The notes under the pieces were generated by a model, which did no database searches, was not told the origin of the DNA, and worked only from the letters and a program-made list of their open reading frames with translations. Below are positions 32,949-41,882 of a stretch of 64,000 bases of DNA, one piece after another. Each line of letters opens with the position of its first letter. The stretch's first letter is position 1. Origin of the DNA: an uncultured Lachnospiraceae bacterium. Lineage in GTDB: Bacteria; Bacillota; Clostridia; Lachnospirales; Lachnospiraceae. The stretch spans positions 1 to 64,000 of the forward strand of contig CADBNF010000072.1 in NCBI GenBank assembly GCA_902796005.1, in the 5' to 3' direction. A program made the translations under genes and the position numbers.

Positions 32949-33989
32949 ATGAACGGCAGAGAACTTGTCCTTGCGGCAATCCGCTATGAGGAGACTCCCA
33001 GGGTTCCCGTCTCCGTACTGGACGGATACACCTGGATGATGAAACAGAACGGCATGTCTTTTCAGCAGCTTTTTGACATGGAAGACAGCGAAGCTGCGGA
33101 TTTTATCCTGAACACCTACGAAGCACTTGGTTCGGATATGATTTTTTCCAACGGACAGTGCAGCAGCGCGGTTAAGCAGGCCCTTGGCGCGGAGGTGGAT
33201 TTCTCAGCGGTCGGCGCACCGGCCCAGGCAAAATCCCTGCCCTTTGCCAAACCGGAGGACTGCCGGCAGTTCACCGTTGAAGAGGTCTTTGACCGGACGG
33301 CGAAGCAGCCTGTTTTTGCCGGCCTTTCAAGGCAGCAGCGGCTGTTCAACGACCGGGCGGGCAGGGAAAAGCTCATCTGCTCCTTCGGCCTTGGACCGCT
33401 GACCATGGCGGCAGGCTTCCTGGGCATGCAGCCCCTGATGATGGCCCTCTATGAGGATCCGGACAACGTGAAGCACCTGTTGGATTTCGGTGTGGAGCTG
33501 ACCATCAGGCTGGCAAAGCTCCAGGCGGAAAACGGGGCGACGGCCATTTCCCTGGCGGATCCCTTATCCTCCATCAACCTGATCAGCGACGAAACCTTCG
33601 CGGAATTCTCCCTGCCGGGTCTTAAAAGAATCTGTGAAGAGATGAAGGCCTACGATAAGGATATGCCCATCATGCTGCATATCTGCGGCAACACCACCTC
33701 GAGGCTGGAGCCCCTGATGGGCTCGGGCATCGACATTTTCTCCGTGGACAGCATTGATCTGGGAGAAGCCTTCAGGACGGTGAAGAAGGATTACGCCCTC
33801 TTCGGTAACTTAAGCACCACGGAGGTCATGCTGACAAAGACGCCGGAAGAGGTGCATGCGCTGGCGAAGGAGCGGATAGCCGCGGCAGGCGGTACCGGAT
33901 TTATCCTGGCGCCGGGCTGCGATCTCGCGCCGGATACGCCGAAAGAAAACATCCTTGCCATGGTAAAGGCGGCAAAGGAAAAGGAGTAA
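32949..33989 (+). CDS. URO-D family (MtaA/CmuA-type) methyltransferase-like protein
   Basis: 346 residues of the uroporphyrinogen decarboxylase superfamily, close in pattern to MtaA/CmuA-type corrinoid methyltransferases: NGRELVLAAIRYEETPRVPVS, GLGPLTMAAGFLG, MLHICGNTT with the zinc-type His-x-Cys, and a C-terminal GGTGFILAPGCDLAPDTP with a second Cys. The HxCG plus Cys arrangement favours a zinc-dependent methyl transfer over haem biosynthesis. No corrinoid protein gene is adjacent. AGGAAGG precedes the ATG. It is the first of ten tightly packed genes; ygiQ follows after 3 nt. Confidence 0.85.
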   Translation: MNGRELVLAAIRYEETPRVPVSVLDGYTWMMKQNGMSFQQLFDMEDSEAADFILNTYEALGSDMIFSNGQCSSAVKQALGAEVDFSAVGAPAQAKSLPFAKPEDCRQFTVEEVFDRTAKQPVFAGLSRQQRLFNDRAGREKLICSFGLGPLTMAAGFLGMQPLMMALYEDPDNVKHLLDFGVELTIRLAKLQAENGATAISLADPLSSINLISDETFAEFSLPGLKRICEEMKAYDKDMPIMLHICGNTTSRLEPLMGSGIDIFSVDSIDLGEAFRTVKKDYALFGNLSTTEVMLTKTPEEVHALAKERIAAAGGTGFILAPGCDLAPDTPKENILAMVKAAKEKE

Positions 33990-33992
33990 AAC

Positions 33993-35987
33993 ATGGGCTT
34001 TCTGCCGGTAACAGCAGAAGAAATGCATAACCTGGGCTGGAAGAGGCCGGATTTCGTGTATGTGTCCGGCGATGCCTACGTGGACCATTCCTCCTTCGGG
34101 ATGGCCATTATTACCCGCGTCCTGGAATCCCGGGGCTACAAGGTGGCGGTCATCGCCCAGCCCGACTGGCGTGACGCGGAGAGCATCGCCGTTTTCGGCG
34201 AACCCCGCCTGGGTTTTCTTGTCAGCGCCGGCAACATGGATTCCATGGTGAACCACTATACCGTGAACAAAAAACGCAGGAGCAGCGACGCCTACAGCCC
34301 CGGCGGGCAGACCGGGAAAAGACCCGATTACGCTACCATTGTCTACTGCAACCTCATCAAGAGAAAATACAAAAAGGTTCCGGTACTGATAGGCGGCATC
34401 GAAGCCTCGCTGCGCCGCCTGGCCCATTATGATTACTGGCAGAACAAGCTGAAACGGTCCATCCTGCTGGATTCCGGCGCGGATATCCTCCTGTACGGCA
34501 TGGGCGAGCTGGCGGTGGTACAGGTGGCGGAGGCCCTGGACAGCGGCCTTCCCCCGGAGGAAATCACCTACGTGCCCGGAACCGTCGTCAAAAGAAGGGA
34601 TCTTTCCGGCCTGCCGGAGGTGATCCGCCTGCCGGACTATGCCGAGCTTGAAAAGGACCGCAGGAAATACGCGGAAAGCTTCCGCATCCAGTACAGAAAT
34701 ACGGATTCCGTTACAGCAAGACCTTTGGCGGAGAAATACGGGGAGAACCGGTATGTGGTGCAGAATCCCCCTTCCCGTCCCCTGACCATGCAGGAGATGG
34801 ATGATGTTTACGGACTGCCCTATATGAACACCTGGCATCCTTCTTACGAAAAAGAGGGCGGCGTGCCCGCCATTGCCGAGGTGAAATTTTCCCTGACCAG
34901 CAACCGGGGATGCTTCGGCGGCTGCAGCTTCTGTGCCCTGGCCTTTCACCAGGGCAGGGCGGTGCAGGTGCGAAGCCACGAATCCCTGATTAAGGAAGCG
35001 GAAGCCTTTGTCCGGGATCCGGCCTTTAAGGGATATATCCATGACGTGGGCGGTCCCACGGCGGATTTCCGGCGGACGGCCTGCGAAAAACAGAAAAAAT
35101 ACGGCGTCTGCACCGACAGGCAGTGCCTCTTCCCGAAACCCTGCAAAAATCTCGTGGCAGACCATGAGGACTATGTGAGCCTTCTTCGGAAGCTCCGGGC
35201 GCTGCCGGGGGTGAAGAAGGTCTTTGTCCGTTCCGGCATACGCTTCGACTATGTCCTGGCGGACAAAAAGGATACCTTTTTAAAGGAGCTGTGCAGGTAC
35301 CATATCAGCGGCCAGCTGCGGGTAGCCCCGGAGCACGTCACGGACCGGGTGCTGGCACTGATGGGCAAGCCGGAGAATAAGGTATACCGGGAATTTGCCG
35401 AACGCTTCGAACAGATCAACCGGAGCCTGAAAAAGGAGCAGTATCTGGTGCCCTACCTGATTTCCTCCCATCCGGGCTCGACCCTGGAGGACGCGGTTGC
35501 CCTGGCGGAAAGCGTGCGGGACATGGGCTACATGCCGGAGCAGGTGCAGGATTTCTATCCCACACCCTCCACCATTTCCACGGTCATGTATTATACAGGG
35601 CTGGATCCGCGGAACATGCAGCCCGTCTATACGGCTACCAACCCCCATGAAAAGGCCATGCAGCGGGCCCTCATCCAGTTCCGGAAGCCTGAAAACTACG
35701 ATCTGGTCAAGGAAGCCCTGTTAAAATGCGGCCGCAGCGATCTCATAGGCTTTGATCACAAAACCTGCCTGATCCCGCCCAGAAAACCGAAAGAGGAAAA
35801 GATAAACAGTGCGTCAGGAAAAAACAGAAACGAGCAGAAAACAGCAAAGGGCGGCAGCACCGGCCGGAAAGGCAAAGACAGCCGGACCGGACAAAAGGGC
35901 AGCAGCGCCGGCAGGACCGGACAAAAAAGATCCGCGGCCGGTAAAGGCGGAAGCACCGCGAAAAAAGCCGGTAAGGGCGGAAGATAA
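33993..35987 (+). CDS. ygiQ: YgiQ-type radical SAM protein
   Basis: 664 residues. The N-terminal segment RPDFVYVSGDAYVDHSSFG and LIGGIEASLRRLAHYDYW are diagnostic of YgiQ, as is the radical SAM motif NRGCFGGCSFC (C-x3-C-x2-C) near residue 309. The function of the family is not established. After about residue 600 comes a low-complexity basic tail (Lys, Gly, Ser, Arg, with GRTGQK-like repeats). The last 179 nt overlap the start of rlmD in another frame, and both frames encode disordered basic tails. The ATG at 33993 follows the previous stop by 3 nt, with AAAGGAG inside the end of the upstream gene. Confidence 0.93.
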   Translation: MGFLPVTAEEMHNLGWKRPDFVYVSGDAYVDHSSFGMAIITRVLESRGYKVAVIAQPDWRDAESIAVFGEPRLGFLVSAGNMDSMVNHYTVNKKRRSSDAYSPGGQTGKRPDYATIVYCNLIKRKYKKVPVLIGGIEASLRRLAHYDYWQNKLKRSILLDSGADILLYGMGELAVVQVAEALDSGLPPEEITYVPGTVVKRRDLSGLPEVIRLPDYAELEKDRRKYAESFRIQYRNTDSVTARPLAEKYGENRYVVQNPPSRPLTMQEMDDVYGLPYMNTWHPSYEKEGGVPAIAEVKFSLTSNRGCFGGCSFCALAFHQGRAVQVRSHESLIKEAEAFVRDPAFKGYIHDVGGPTADFRRTACEKQKKYGVCTDRQCLFPKPCKNLVADHEDYVSLLRKLRALPGVKKVFVRSGIRFDYVLADKKDTFLKELCRYHISGQLRVAPEHVTDRVLALMGKPENKVYREFAERFEQINRSLKKEQYLVPYLISSHPGSTLEDAVALAESVRDMGYMPEQVQDFYPTPSTISTVMYYTGLDPRNMQPVYTATNPHEKAMQRALIQFRKPENYDLVKEALLKCGRSDLIGFDHKTCLIPPRKPKEEKINSASGKNRNEQKTAKGGSTGRKGKDSRTGQKGSSAGRTGQKRSAAGKGGSTAKKAGKGGR

Positions 35988-37137
35988 GAAGAACGGGCTG
36001 CCTCTTTGCCCCATCCGGAAAAAATGCGGCGGCTGTACCTACCAGGAAACGGCCTATAAAGACCAGCTGGCCGACAAGCAGAGACAGGTAAACCGCCTGC
36101 TGAAGCCCTTCGGGAAGCCCGCCGACATCCTGGGCATGGACAATCCTTTGTACTACAGGAACAAGGTGCAGCATGTCTTTTCCAGGGACCGGAAGGGAAA
36201 TATCCTCGCCGGCTTTTATGAAGAGAACTCTCACCGGGTGGTGGATGCGCCGGAATGCCTTCTGGAGGACCGGAAGAGCCAGGCAATCATCCTGACGGTG
36301 AAAAACCTGCTGAAATCCTTTAAAATTACCGTATATAACGAAACCTCAGGCTTTGGCCTGCTGCGCCACGTGCTGGTGCGCAGGGGCTTTGCCACCGGGG
36401 AAATCCTGGTGGTCCTGGTGGTGACCTCGCCGGTCTTTCCCTCCAAGAACAATTTCGTCAGGGCCCTTCGGAAGGAACATCCGGAGATTACCTCGGTGGT
36501 GCTGAACCTCAACGACAGGGATACCACCATGGTCCTGGGTGAGCGGAACATCACCCTTTACGGGCCGGGCTTTATCCGGGACAGGCTGGCGGGCTGCACC
36601 TTCCGGATTTCCCCGAATTCCTTCTATCAGGTAAATCCCGTGCAGACGGAGAAGCTTTACAACACCGCGCTGGAATTTGCCGGCCTTACCGGTAAGGAAA
36701 CCGTCATTGACGCCTACTGCGGCATCGGCACCATCGGCCTCTGCGCGGCGAAAAAGGCGGAAAAGGTCATCGGCGTGGAGCTGAACGCCGACGCGGTAAA
36801 GGATGCGGCGCAGAATGCCAGGGAAAACCGCATCGACAATGCCCGCTTTTACCAGGGCGACGCCTCGGACTTCCTGAATGACATGGCCGAAAGAGGCGAG
36901 AAGGCGGACGTGGTCTTCCTGGATCCGCCAAGATCCGGCAGCACGGAGAAATTCCTCTCCTCCGCCGTCACCCTTTCCCCCTCCCGCATCGTCTATGTTT
37001 CCTGCAATCCGGAAACCCTGGCCAGGGACCTGAAGCAGCTGGTCTCCTCCGGCTACCGGGTGCAGAAAATTCAGCCCGTGGACATGTTTCCCTTTGCCGG
37101 CCACCTGGAGGCCGTGGTGTTATTAGTATCAGTATGA
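35809..37137 (+). CDS. rlmD: 23S rRNA (uracil-C5)-methyltransferase, RlmD/RumA type
   Basis: 442 residues. After a disordered Lys/Ala/Pro-rich leader of 60 residues comes the [4Fe-4S] motif with Cys67, Cys73 and Cys76 (C-x5-C-x2-C) and a fourth Cys in APECLLED. Then follow the SAM-binding DAYCGIGTIGL, LDPPRSG and the catalytic VSCNPETLARDL. It methylates a uridine in 23S rRNA; RlmD, RlmCD and related enzymes cannot be separated with certainty. There is no TRAM domain. The start must be GTG 35809: a stop lies two codons upstream and no other start precedes the Cys motif. It overlaps ygiQ by 179 nt. Confidence 0.9.
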   Translation: MRQEKTETSRKQQRAAAPAGKAKTAGPDKRAAAPAGPDKKDPRPVKAEAPRKKPVRAEDKKNGLPLCPIRKKCGGCTYQETAYKDQLADKQRQVNRLLKPFGKPADILGMDNPLYYRNKVQHVFSRDRKGNILAGFYEENSHRVVDAPECLLEDRKSQAIILTVKNLLKSFKITVYNETSGFGLLRHVLVRRGFATGEILVVLVVTSPVFPSKNNFVRALRKEHPEITSVVLNLNDRDTTMVLGERNITLYGPGFIRDRLAGCTFRISPNSFYQVNPVQTEKLYNTALEFAGLTGKETVIDAYCGIGTIGLCAAKKAEKVIGVELNADAVKDAAQNARENRIDNARFYQGDASDFLNDMAERGEKADVVFLDPPRSGSTEKFLSSAVTLSPSRIVYVSCNPETLARDLKQLVSSGYRVQKIQPVDMFPFAGHLEAVVLLVSV

Positions 37138-37766
37138 ATCGAAAACTAACCGTAAAGCGGCTTATCGTATATCTGGCCGGCATGGTCATCCTGGCCTTCG
37201 GCCTTACCCTGAATACAAAAACATCCCTCGGTGCAAGCGCGATTTTATCCCTGCCCTTTACCATCTCCGAGGTCTTCGGGCTGAATTTCGGCAACATGAC
37301 GCTTGTCTTTTACGTGGCGATGGTTGTCGTGCAGCTTTTCCTGGTAAAGGGAAATGTGCTGAAAATCCTGCTGCAGATACCGCTTTCCCTGGTATTTACC
37401 AGGTTTATCAACCTTTTCAAGGCGGTTATTCCCTATCAGAGCAGCCAGCTGGCGCTGAATATCCTGGTGGCGCTTATCGCCATCTGCCTGACCGCCCTCG
37501 GGATCGTCATGACGGTCAATACGGACCTCATCCCTAATCCCGGCGACGGCTTTGTGAATTCGATTTCCGTAAAAAGCGGAAAAGAGCTCGGCCGTGTGAA
37601 AAACATCGTTGACCTGAGCTTTGTGGCAGTGTCCCTGGCCGTCGGCGCGGCGAAGGGAAAACCCCTGGCGGGCGTGGGCATAGGAACCGTGCTGTCCATG
37701 ATCCTGGTGGGCATCGTGGTTTCCTTCTTCAATAAACGGTTCCGGGAACGGATAAGGAGCCTGTAG
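37134..37766 (+). CDS. YczE/YitT-like integral membrane protein
   Basis: 210 residues with about five hydrophobic helices (about 9-27, 50-70, 80-98, 107-127 and 160-200). The opening LAGMVILAFGLTLNTKTSLGASA and the repeat LTALGIVMTVNTDLIPNPGDG are typical of the YczE/YyaS family, whose role is unknown. It overlaps rlmD by 4 nt (ATGA), so translational coupling is likely. The C-terminal end is Arg-rich and cytoplasmic. Confidence 0.8.
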   Translation: MNRKLTVKRLIVYLAGMVILAFGLTLNTKTSLGASAILSLPFTISEVFGLNFGNMTLVFYVAMVVVQLFLVKGNVLKILLQIPLSLVFTRFINLFKAVIPYQSSQLALNILVALIAICLTALGIVMTVNTDLIPNPGDGFVNSISVKSGKELGRVKNIVDLSFVAVSLAVGAAKGKPLAGVGIGTVLSMILVGIVVSFFNKRFRERIRSL

Positions 37767-37820
37767 TACAAGCTGTATTTTCCGCCGGCCTGACAGGCGC
37801 GGGATAGAGGAAAAGCTTTC

Positions 37821-38336
37821 ATGGAATACATACATCATTATGCTTCCCCCCTGGGGGGCATCACGCAGGCCTCGGACGGTGAGAGCCTTACCGGGCTGTG
37901 GTTTGACGGGCAGAAGCATGCCCCGGTCTTCCCCGACGAGGCGCGGGAGGAAAAGCCGCTTCCGATTTTTTCCTTGACGGATCGGTGGCTGGACCTGTAT
38001 TTTGAAGGAAAAGAACCGGCTTTTATGCCGCAAATCCGCCTGCAGGGAACGCCTTTTCAGAAGGCGGTCTGGAAGCTTCTCCTGACCATCCCCTACGGAC
38101 AGACCCAGACTTACCAAGAGGCCGCGGCGCGGCTTGCAAAGGAAATGGGCCGGACGAACATGTCGGCCCGGGCCGTAGGCGCGGCGGCCGGCCGCAACCC
38201 CATATCCATCATCGTGCCCTGCCACCGGCTGGTGGGAAAGGGCGGAAAGCTGACCGGCTATGCCGGCGGCATCGAACGAAAAAAGAATCTTCTCGAAGGA
38301 GAGAGCAGTATATGCAGAAAAGATTTACCAGAATGA
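37821..38336 (+). CDS. ogt: Methylated-DNA-protein-cysteine methyltransferase
   Basis: 171 residues. The suicide acceptor Cys134 is in the invariant PCHRL, preceded by the helix-turn-helix FQKAVWKLLLTIPYGQTQTYQEAA and the Asn-x-x-x-x-x-x-x-PCHR region (RNPISIIVPCHRL). It removes alkyl groups from O6-alkylguanine, one event per molecule. Start ATG 37821, with GAGG 10 nt upstream. The 3' end overlaps the TlpA-like gene by 25 nt. Confidence 0.95.
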   Translation: MEYIHHYASPLGGITQASDGESLTGLWFDGQKHAPVFPDEAREEKPLPIFSLTDRWLDLYFEGKEPAFMPQIRLQGTPFQKAVWKLLLTIPYGQTQTYQEAAARLAKEMGRTNMSARAVGAAAGRNPISIIVPCHRLVGKGGKLTGYAGGIERKKNLLEGESSICRKDLPE

Positions 38337-38965
38337 TACTCGCCATGGTGACGGCGGCAGCCCTGCTTCTGACCGTCTTCACCGGCTGCGACAGGAGAGG
38401 CGACGTTATGGACGGAAGCGACATGTTCCTCGATATAAGCGAGGAATCACCGGCGTCCTCCGTTGATTCCGTATCGGTTGTAACGGAATCCGCAGTTTCG
38501 GAATCCGTCGTACCGGAAGCATCCGGCGGGGAAACCGGCCAGGTCCTGTATTTCAACACCACGGACCTCGACGACAATCCGGTATCCCTGGAGACCTATG
38601 CCGGCGCTAAGCTGTTCATGGTGAATTTCTGGGAGCCCTGGTGCGGCCCCTGCATCAGCGAGCTGCCGGCACTGGAGCAGCTGTATGAGAATTATAAGGA
38701 TCAGGGCCTGGTGATCCTGGGCGTGTATTCCGACCCGGATATGCTGGAGGAAGCGATGCAGCTTCGTACGGACAACGGCCTGACCTACCCCATCCTGCAC
38801 CACAGCGCGGATTTCCGGCAGTTCCCCATCCTCTACGTGCCCACTACCCTTTTTGCCGACGGGGCGGGAAATGTCCTGACGGAGGAGCCCTACATCGGTT
38901 CCCGCAGCTATGAGGACTGGGAGCAGATTGTGCTGGAACAGCTTGCGGCGGTGAACGGGGAATGA
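38312..38965 (+). CDS. TlpA-like thioredoxin-fold lipoprotein
   Basis: 217 residues. A signal peptide with lipobox VFTGC gives a lipidated Cys26. A Ser/Val-rich linker follows, then a TlpA/ResA-type thioredoxin fold with redox motif WCGPC (Cys111, Cys114), WEPWCGPCISELPALE and the cis-Pro region YVPTTLF. It exchanges thiols outside the membrane. The ATG at 38312 lies inside ogt behind AAGGAGAG. The next two genes, a CXXC mini-protein and a polyferredoxin, overlap it in chain, so they probably form an electron-transfer unit that reduces this protein. The ultimate target is not known. Confidence 0.93.
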   Translation: MQKRFTRMILAMVTAAALLLTVFTGCDRRGDVMDGSDMFLDISEESPASSVDSVSVVTESAVSESVVPEASGGETGQVLYFNTTDLDDNPVSLETYAGAKLFMVNFWEPWCGPCISELPALEQLYENYKDQGLVILGVYSDPDMLEEAMQLRTDNGLTYPILHHSADFRQFPILYVPTTLFADGAGNVLTEEPYIGSRSYEDWEQIVLEQLAAVNGE

Positions 38966-39111
38966 ACACGGGCAAAGGGAAAATGGTCCTGCGCCTTGTT
39001 CTCCTGACCGGCGCGGTTATCCTCATCGCGGCCGGGATTGCGGTCAAGGACCCCGCAGCTGTGTGGACAAAGGCGGTAAAAATCTGCCTGGAGTGTATAG
39101 GCCTTGGATAA
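38962..39111 (+). CDS. CD1871A-type CXXC mini-protein
   Basis: A 49-residue protein with one hydrophobic helix (LRLVLLTGAVILIAAGIAV) and a C-terminal CLEC motif in ICLECIGLG. It matches the CD1871A family of clostridial CXXC mini-proteins. The ATG overlaps the TlpA stop as ATGA, and its own stop overlaps the TTG start of the polyferredoxin by 8 nt. It is presumably a membrane-bound thiol relay between the polyferredoxin and the TlpA-like protein; this is inferred from context only. Confidence 0.85.
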   Translation: MNTGKGKMVLRLVLLTGAVILIAAGIAVKDPAAVWTKAVKICLECIGLG

Positions 39112-39949
39112 ACGGGAAAAATTCCGCCTGGCGGTACAGGGCATAGCCGCCCTGGTTCAGAATGCAAATTTCAAAGGCTTTTTTACCGGAAAGATCTACG
39201 AGGGCGGGGGCAAGAATTTCTGTGTCCCCGGGCTGAACTGCTATTCCTGCCCCGGTGCGGTGGCCAGCTGCCCCATCGGCGCCCTGCAGAACAGCCTGAC
39301 CCGGATGCGCTTCCGGTTTCCTTACTATGTCCTCGGACTGCTCATTTTCTTCGGCATACTGCTGGGAAGGGCAGTCTGCGGCTTTTTATGCCCCTTCGGC
39401 CTGCTGCAGGATTTGCTGCATAAGATTCCCTTTCCGAAAAAAATACATACCTTCGCCGCGGACAGGAAGCTTCGGAATATCAAATATTTCGTCCTGCTGA
39501 TTCTCGTGGTGATTCTGCCGGCGTGTATCAAGCTTACGCCGGTTTTCTGCGCGTATTTCTGTCCCTCGGGGACAACCTCCGGCCTTTTGCTGCTGCTGCG
39601 GGATTCCACCCTCTGGCAGGTTATCGGCGGCCGGTTCTTCTGGAAGGTGTGCGTGCTGGCGGGCCTTGTGCTGGCGAGCCTTATGATCTGCCGGCCCTTC
39701 TGCCGGTACCTGTGCCCCCTGGGGGCGGTCTACGCGCCTTTTAATAAAATCGCCCTGGTCCGCCTGACCCTGGACGAGGACAGCTGCATATCCTGCGGCG
39801 CCTGTGAGAGAAGCTGCCCCATGGCGGTCAATCCGGCGGAAAATCCCAACAGTACGGAATGCATCCGCTGCGGAAAATGCCTGTCCGTCTGTCCGGAGAA
39901 TGCCCTGGCCTATGTTCGGCCGGGAAAAAGAAAGGAGAAGGCTGAATGA
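39104..39949 (+). CDS. NapH/YccM-type membrane polyferredoxin
   Basis: 281 residues with about four to five membrane segments. The N-terminal part has LNCYSCPGAVASCPIGA, then paired CxxxCP motifs on the helices (VCGFLCPFG, FCRYLCPLG and FCAYFCPSG). The C-terminus carries two [4Fe-4S] ferredoxin motifs, CISCGACERSCP and CIRCGKCLSVCP. Proteins of this type pass electrons across or along the membrane to periplasmic or extracellular reductases. The start is TTG 39104, inside the upstream stop region, with GGAG about 10 nt before it. It is followed with ATGA overlap by the glycosylase. Confidence 0.92.
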   Translation: MDKREKFRLAVQGIAALVQNANFKGFFTGKIYEGGGKNFCVPGLNCYSCPGAVASCPIGALQNSLTRMRFRFPYYVLGLLIFFGILLGRAVCGFLCPFGLLQDLLHKIPFPKKIHTFAADRKLRNIKYFVLLILVVILPACIKLTPVFCAYFCPSGTTSGLLLLLRDSTLWQVIGGRFFWKVCVLAGLVLASLMICRPFCRYLCPLGAVYAPFNKIALVRLTLDEDSCISCGACERSCPMAVNPAENPNSTECIRCGKCLSVCPENALAYVRPGKRKEKAE

Positions 39950-40437
39950 GCGAAAGACTGTTTCACCCCTTCGGGCCCCTGTTCGACGAAAACAGCCGGG
40001 TACTGATCCTGGGCTCCTTCCCTTCGGTGAAATCCCGGCAGCAGAATTTCTTCTACGGCCATCCCCAGAACCGGTTCTGGAAGGTGATTGCCGCGGTATT
40101 TGGCGAACCGGCCCCGGCGCACGGGGATATCGAGGGAAAGAAGGCTCTTATTCTTAAGCATCATCTGGCGCTCTGGGATTCCATCGAAAGCTGCAGGATA
40201 GAAGGCTCCTCCGATGCCAGCATCAGAGAGGTCCGGGCAAATGACCTGCACCGGATCCTGGACAACTGCCGGATAGAGCGGATTTACTGCAACGGGAAGA
40301 AATCCCACGAAATGTATAAAAAGTATATCGAACCGGCCATCGGAAGAGAGGCACAGTGCCTGCCCTCCACCAGCCCGGCCAATGCGGCCTGGTCCCTGGA
40401 GCGGCTGACCAAAGCCTGGTCGGTCCTTCGAAGCTGA
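39946..40437 (+). CDS. DNA-deoxyinosine glycosylase (UDG superfamily)
   Basis: 163 residues. Motif 1 is LILGSFPSVKSR followed by FYGHPQNRFW, and motif 2 is STSPANA, as in the family that removes hypoxanthine and related deaminated bases from DNA (TIGR-type DNA-deoxyinosine glycosylases). The lack of the UDG Asp/His pair fits that group. It starts by ATGA overlap with the polyferredoxin gene and therefore sits in the redox/AmmeMemoRadiSam operon together with ogt. Confidence 0.9.
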   Translation: MSERLFHPFGPLFDENSRVLILGSFPSVKSRQQNFFYGHPQNRFWKVIAAVFGEPAPAHGDIEGKKALILKHHLALWDSIESCRIEGSSDASIREVRANDLHRILDNCRIERIYCNGKKSHEMYKKYIEPAIGREAQCLPSTSPANAAWSLERLTKAWSVLRS

Positions 40438-40456
40438 CAGGCAGAAAGGGGAAAGC

Positions 40457-41842
40457 ATGCCGATACTTGCAGGATTTATGGTCCCCCACCCGCCGCTGAT
40501 TATTCCGGCGGTGGGCAGAGGAGGAGAAAAACAGATACCGGAAACCACGGCGGCCTATGAGCGGGTCGGCCGGGAGATTGCGGCCCTTGCGCCGGAAACC
40601 GTCATTATTACCAGCCCCCATGCGGTCATGTATGCGGATTATTTCCACATTTCTCCCGGACGGGAGGCAGGCGGCTCCTTCGCGGATTTTGCCGCGCCAC
40701 AGGTGAAATTTACGGAAAAGTATGATACGGAGCTGGCGGAGCGGATAGGTGCGCTGGCGGAGGCGGAAGGCTTTCCGGCGGGGCCGTTAGGCGAGCGGAA
40801 AAAGGCCCTGGACCACGGAACCATGATTCCGCTGTATTTTATACGGAAGTATTATTCGGATTTTAAAATTGTCCGCATCGGCCTTTCCGGGCTGCCGCTG
40901 ACTGACCACTACCGGCTGGGACAGCTGATTGCCAGGGCCATTGAGGAAACCGGACGGCGGGCGGTCTTTATCGCCAGCGGCGACCTTTCCCACAAGCTGC
41001 AGGCGTCCGGCCCCTACGGCTTCGCGCCGGAAGGCCCGGTCTATGACGAGCGGATCATGGAGGCGGCGGAAAAAGCGGATTTCGGGGAAATGCTGGAATT
41101 TGACGAAGCCTTCTGCGAGAAGGCGGCGGAATGCGGCCACCGCTCCTTTGTCATCATGGGCGGCGCCTTTGACGGCCTTGCGGTGAAGGCGGAAAGGCTT
41201 TCCCACACGGACGTCACCGGGGTGGGCTACGGCATCTGTACCTTTTACCCGGCAGGACCGGCCGCAGACCGGCATTTCCTGACGGCCTTCCTGCAGAAGA
41301 AGGAAAGGGAGCTGGAGAACCGGCGAAATGAGGAGGATGCTTATGTCAAGCTGGCCCGGGCCTCTCTGGAAAGCTACGTGCTGAACCGGAAACGACTGCC
41401 GCTGCCGGCGGATCTGCCGGCGGAAATGCGCAGTACGCGGGCGGGCACCTTTGTTTCCGTGCATAAATTCGGGGCTTTGCGGGGCTGCATCGGCACCATA
41501 AGCCCGGTGATGGAAAATGTGGCGGAGGAGATTGTGGAAAATGCCATAAGCGCGGCGACGCGGGATCCCCGTTTTACCCCCATCGGCCCGGACGAACTCC
41601 CATTCCTGGAAATCAGCGTGGACGTGCTGGGAGAACCGGAGGACATCGCCTCCCCGGATGAACTGGACGTGAAACGCTACGGCGTGATTGTCACCGCCGG
41701 AAGGAAAAGGGGGCTGCTGCTTCCCGACCTTGACGGGGTGGATACGGTGGAGCAGCAGATCGACATCGCCCGGCAGAAGGCCGGCATCGGAAAAAACGAA
41801 CGCTTCACCCTGCAGCGGTTTGAGGTCATCCGGCACGTCTGA
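40457..41842 (+). CDS. AmmeMemoRadiSam protein: extradiol-dioxygenase-like + AMMECR1 fusion
   Basis: 461 residues. Residues 1-270 are the MEMO/LigB-like class III extradiol dioxygenase fold with metal-type His residues in MVPHPPLIIPAVGRG, TSPHAVMYADYFH, IASGDLSHK and CGHRSF. Residues ~290-461 are the AMMECR1 domain with GTFVSVHKFGALRGCIGT. In many genomes these are separate proteins of the AmmeMemoRadiSam system; the fusion is also known. The biochemical function is not settled. It starts 19 nt after the glycosylase and is followed after 40 nt by the radical SAM partner. Confidence 0.93.
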   Translation: MPILAGFMVPHPPLIIPAVGRGGEKQIPETTAAYERVGREIAALAPETVIITSPHAVMYADYFHISPGREAGGSFADFAAPQVKFTEKYDTELAERIGALAEAEGFPAGPLGERKKALDHGTMIPLYFIRKYYSDFKIVRIGLSGLPLTDHYRLGQLIARAIEETGRRAVFIASGDLSHKLQASGPYGFAPEGPVYDERIMEAAEKADFGEMLEFDEAFCEKAAECGHRSFVIMGGAFDGLAVKAERLSHTDVTGVGYGICTFYPAGPAADRHFLTAFLQKKERELENRRNEEDAYVKLARASLESYVLNRKRLPLPADLPAEMRSTRAGTFVSVHKFGALRGCIGTISPVMENVAEEIVENAISAATRDPRFTPIGPDELPFLEISVDVLGEPEDIASPDELDVKRYGVIVTAGRKRGLLLPDLDGVDTVEQQIDIARQKAGIGKNERFTLQRFEVIRHV

Positions 41843-41882
41843 GACCTCCGTGGGGCAGGGAAAGACAGACAGGAGAGAAACT

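Noticed and set aside
33810..35165. 451-codon minus-strand frame opposite ygiQ
   Set aside because: Shadow of a well-supported gene, no domain and no ribosome binding site.
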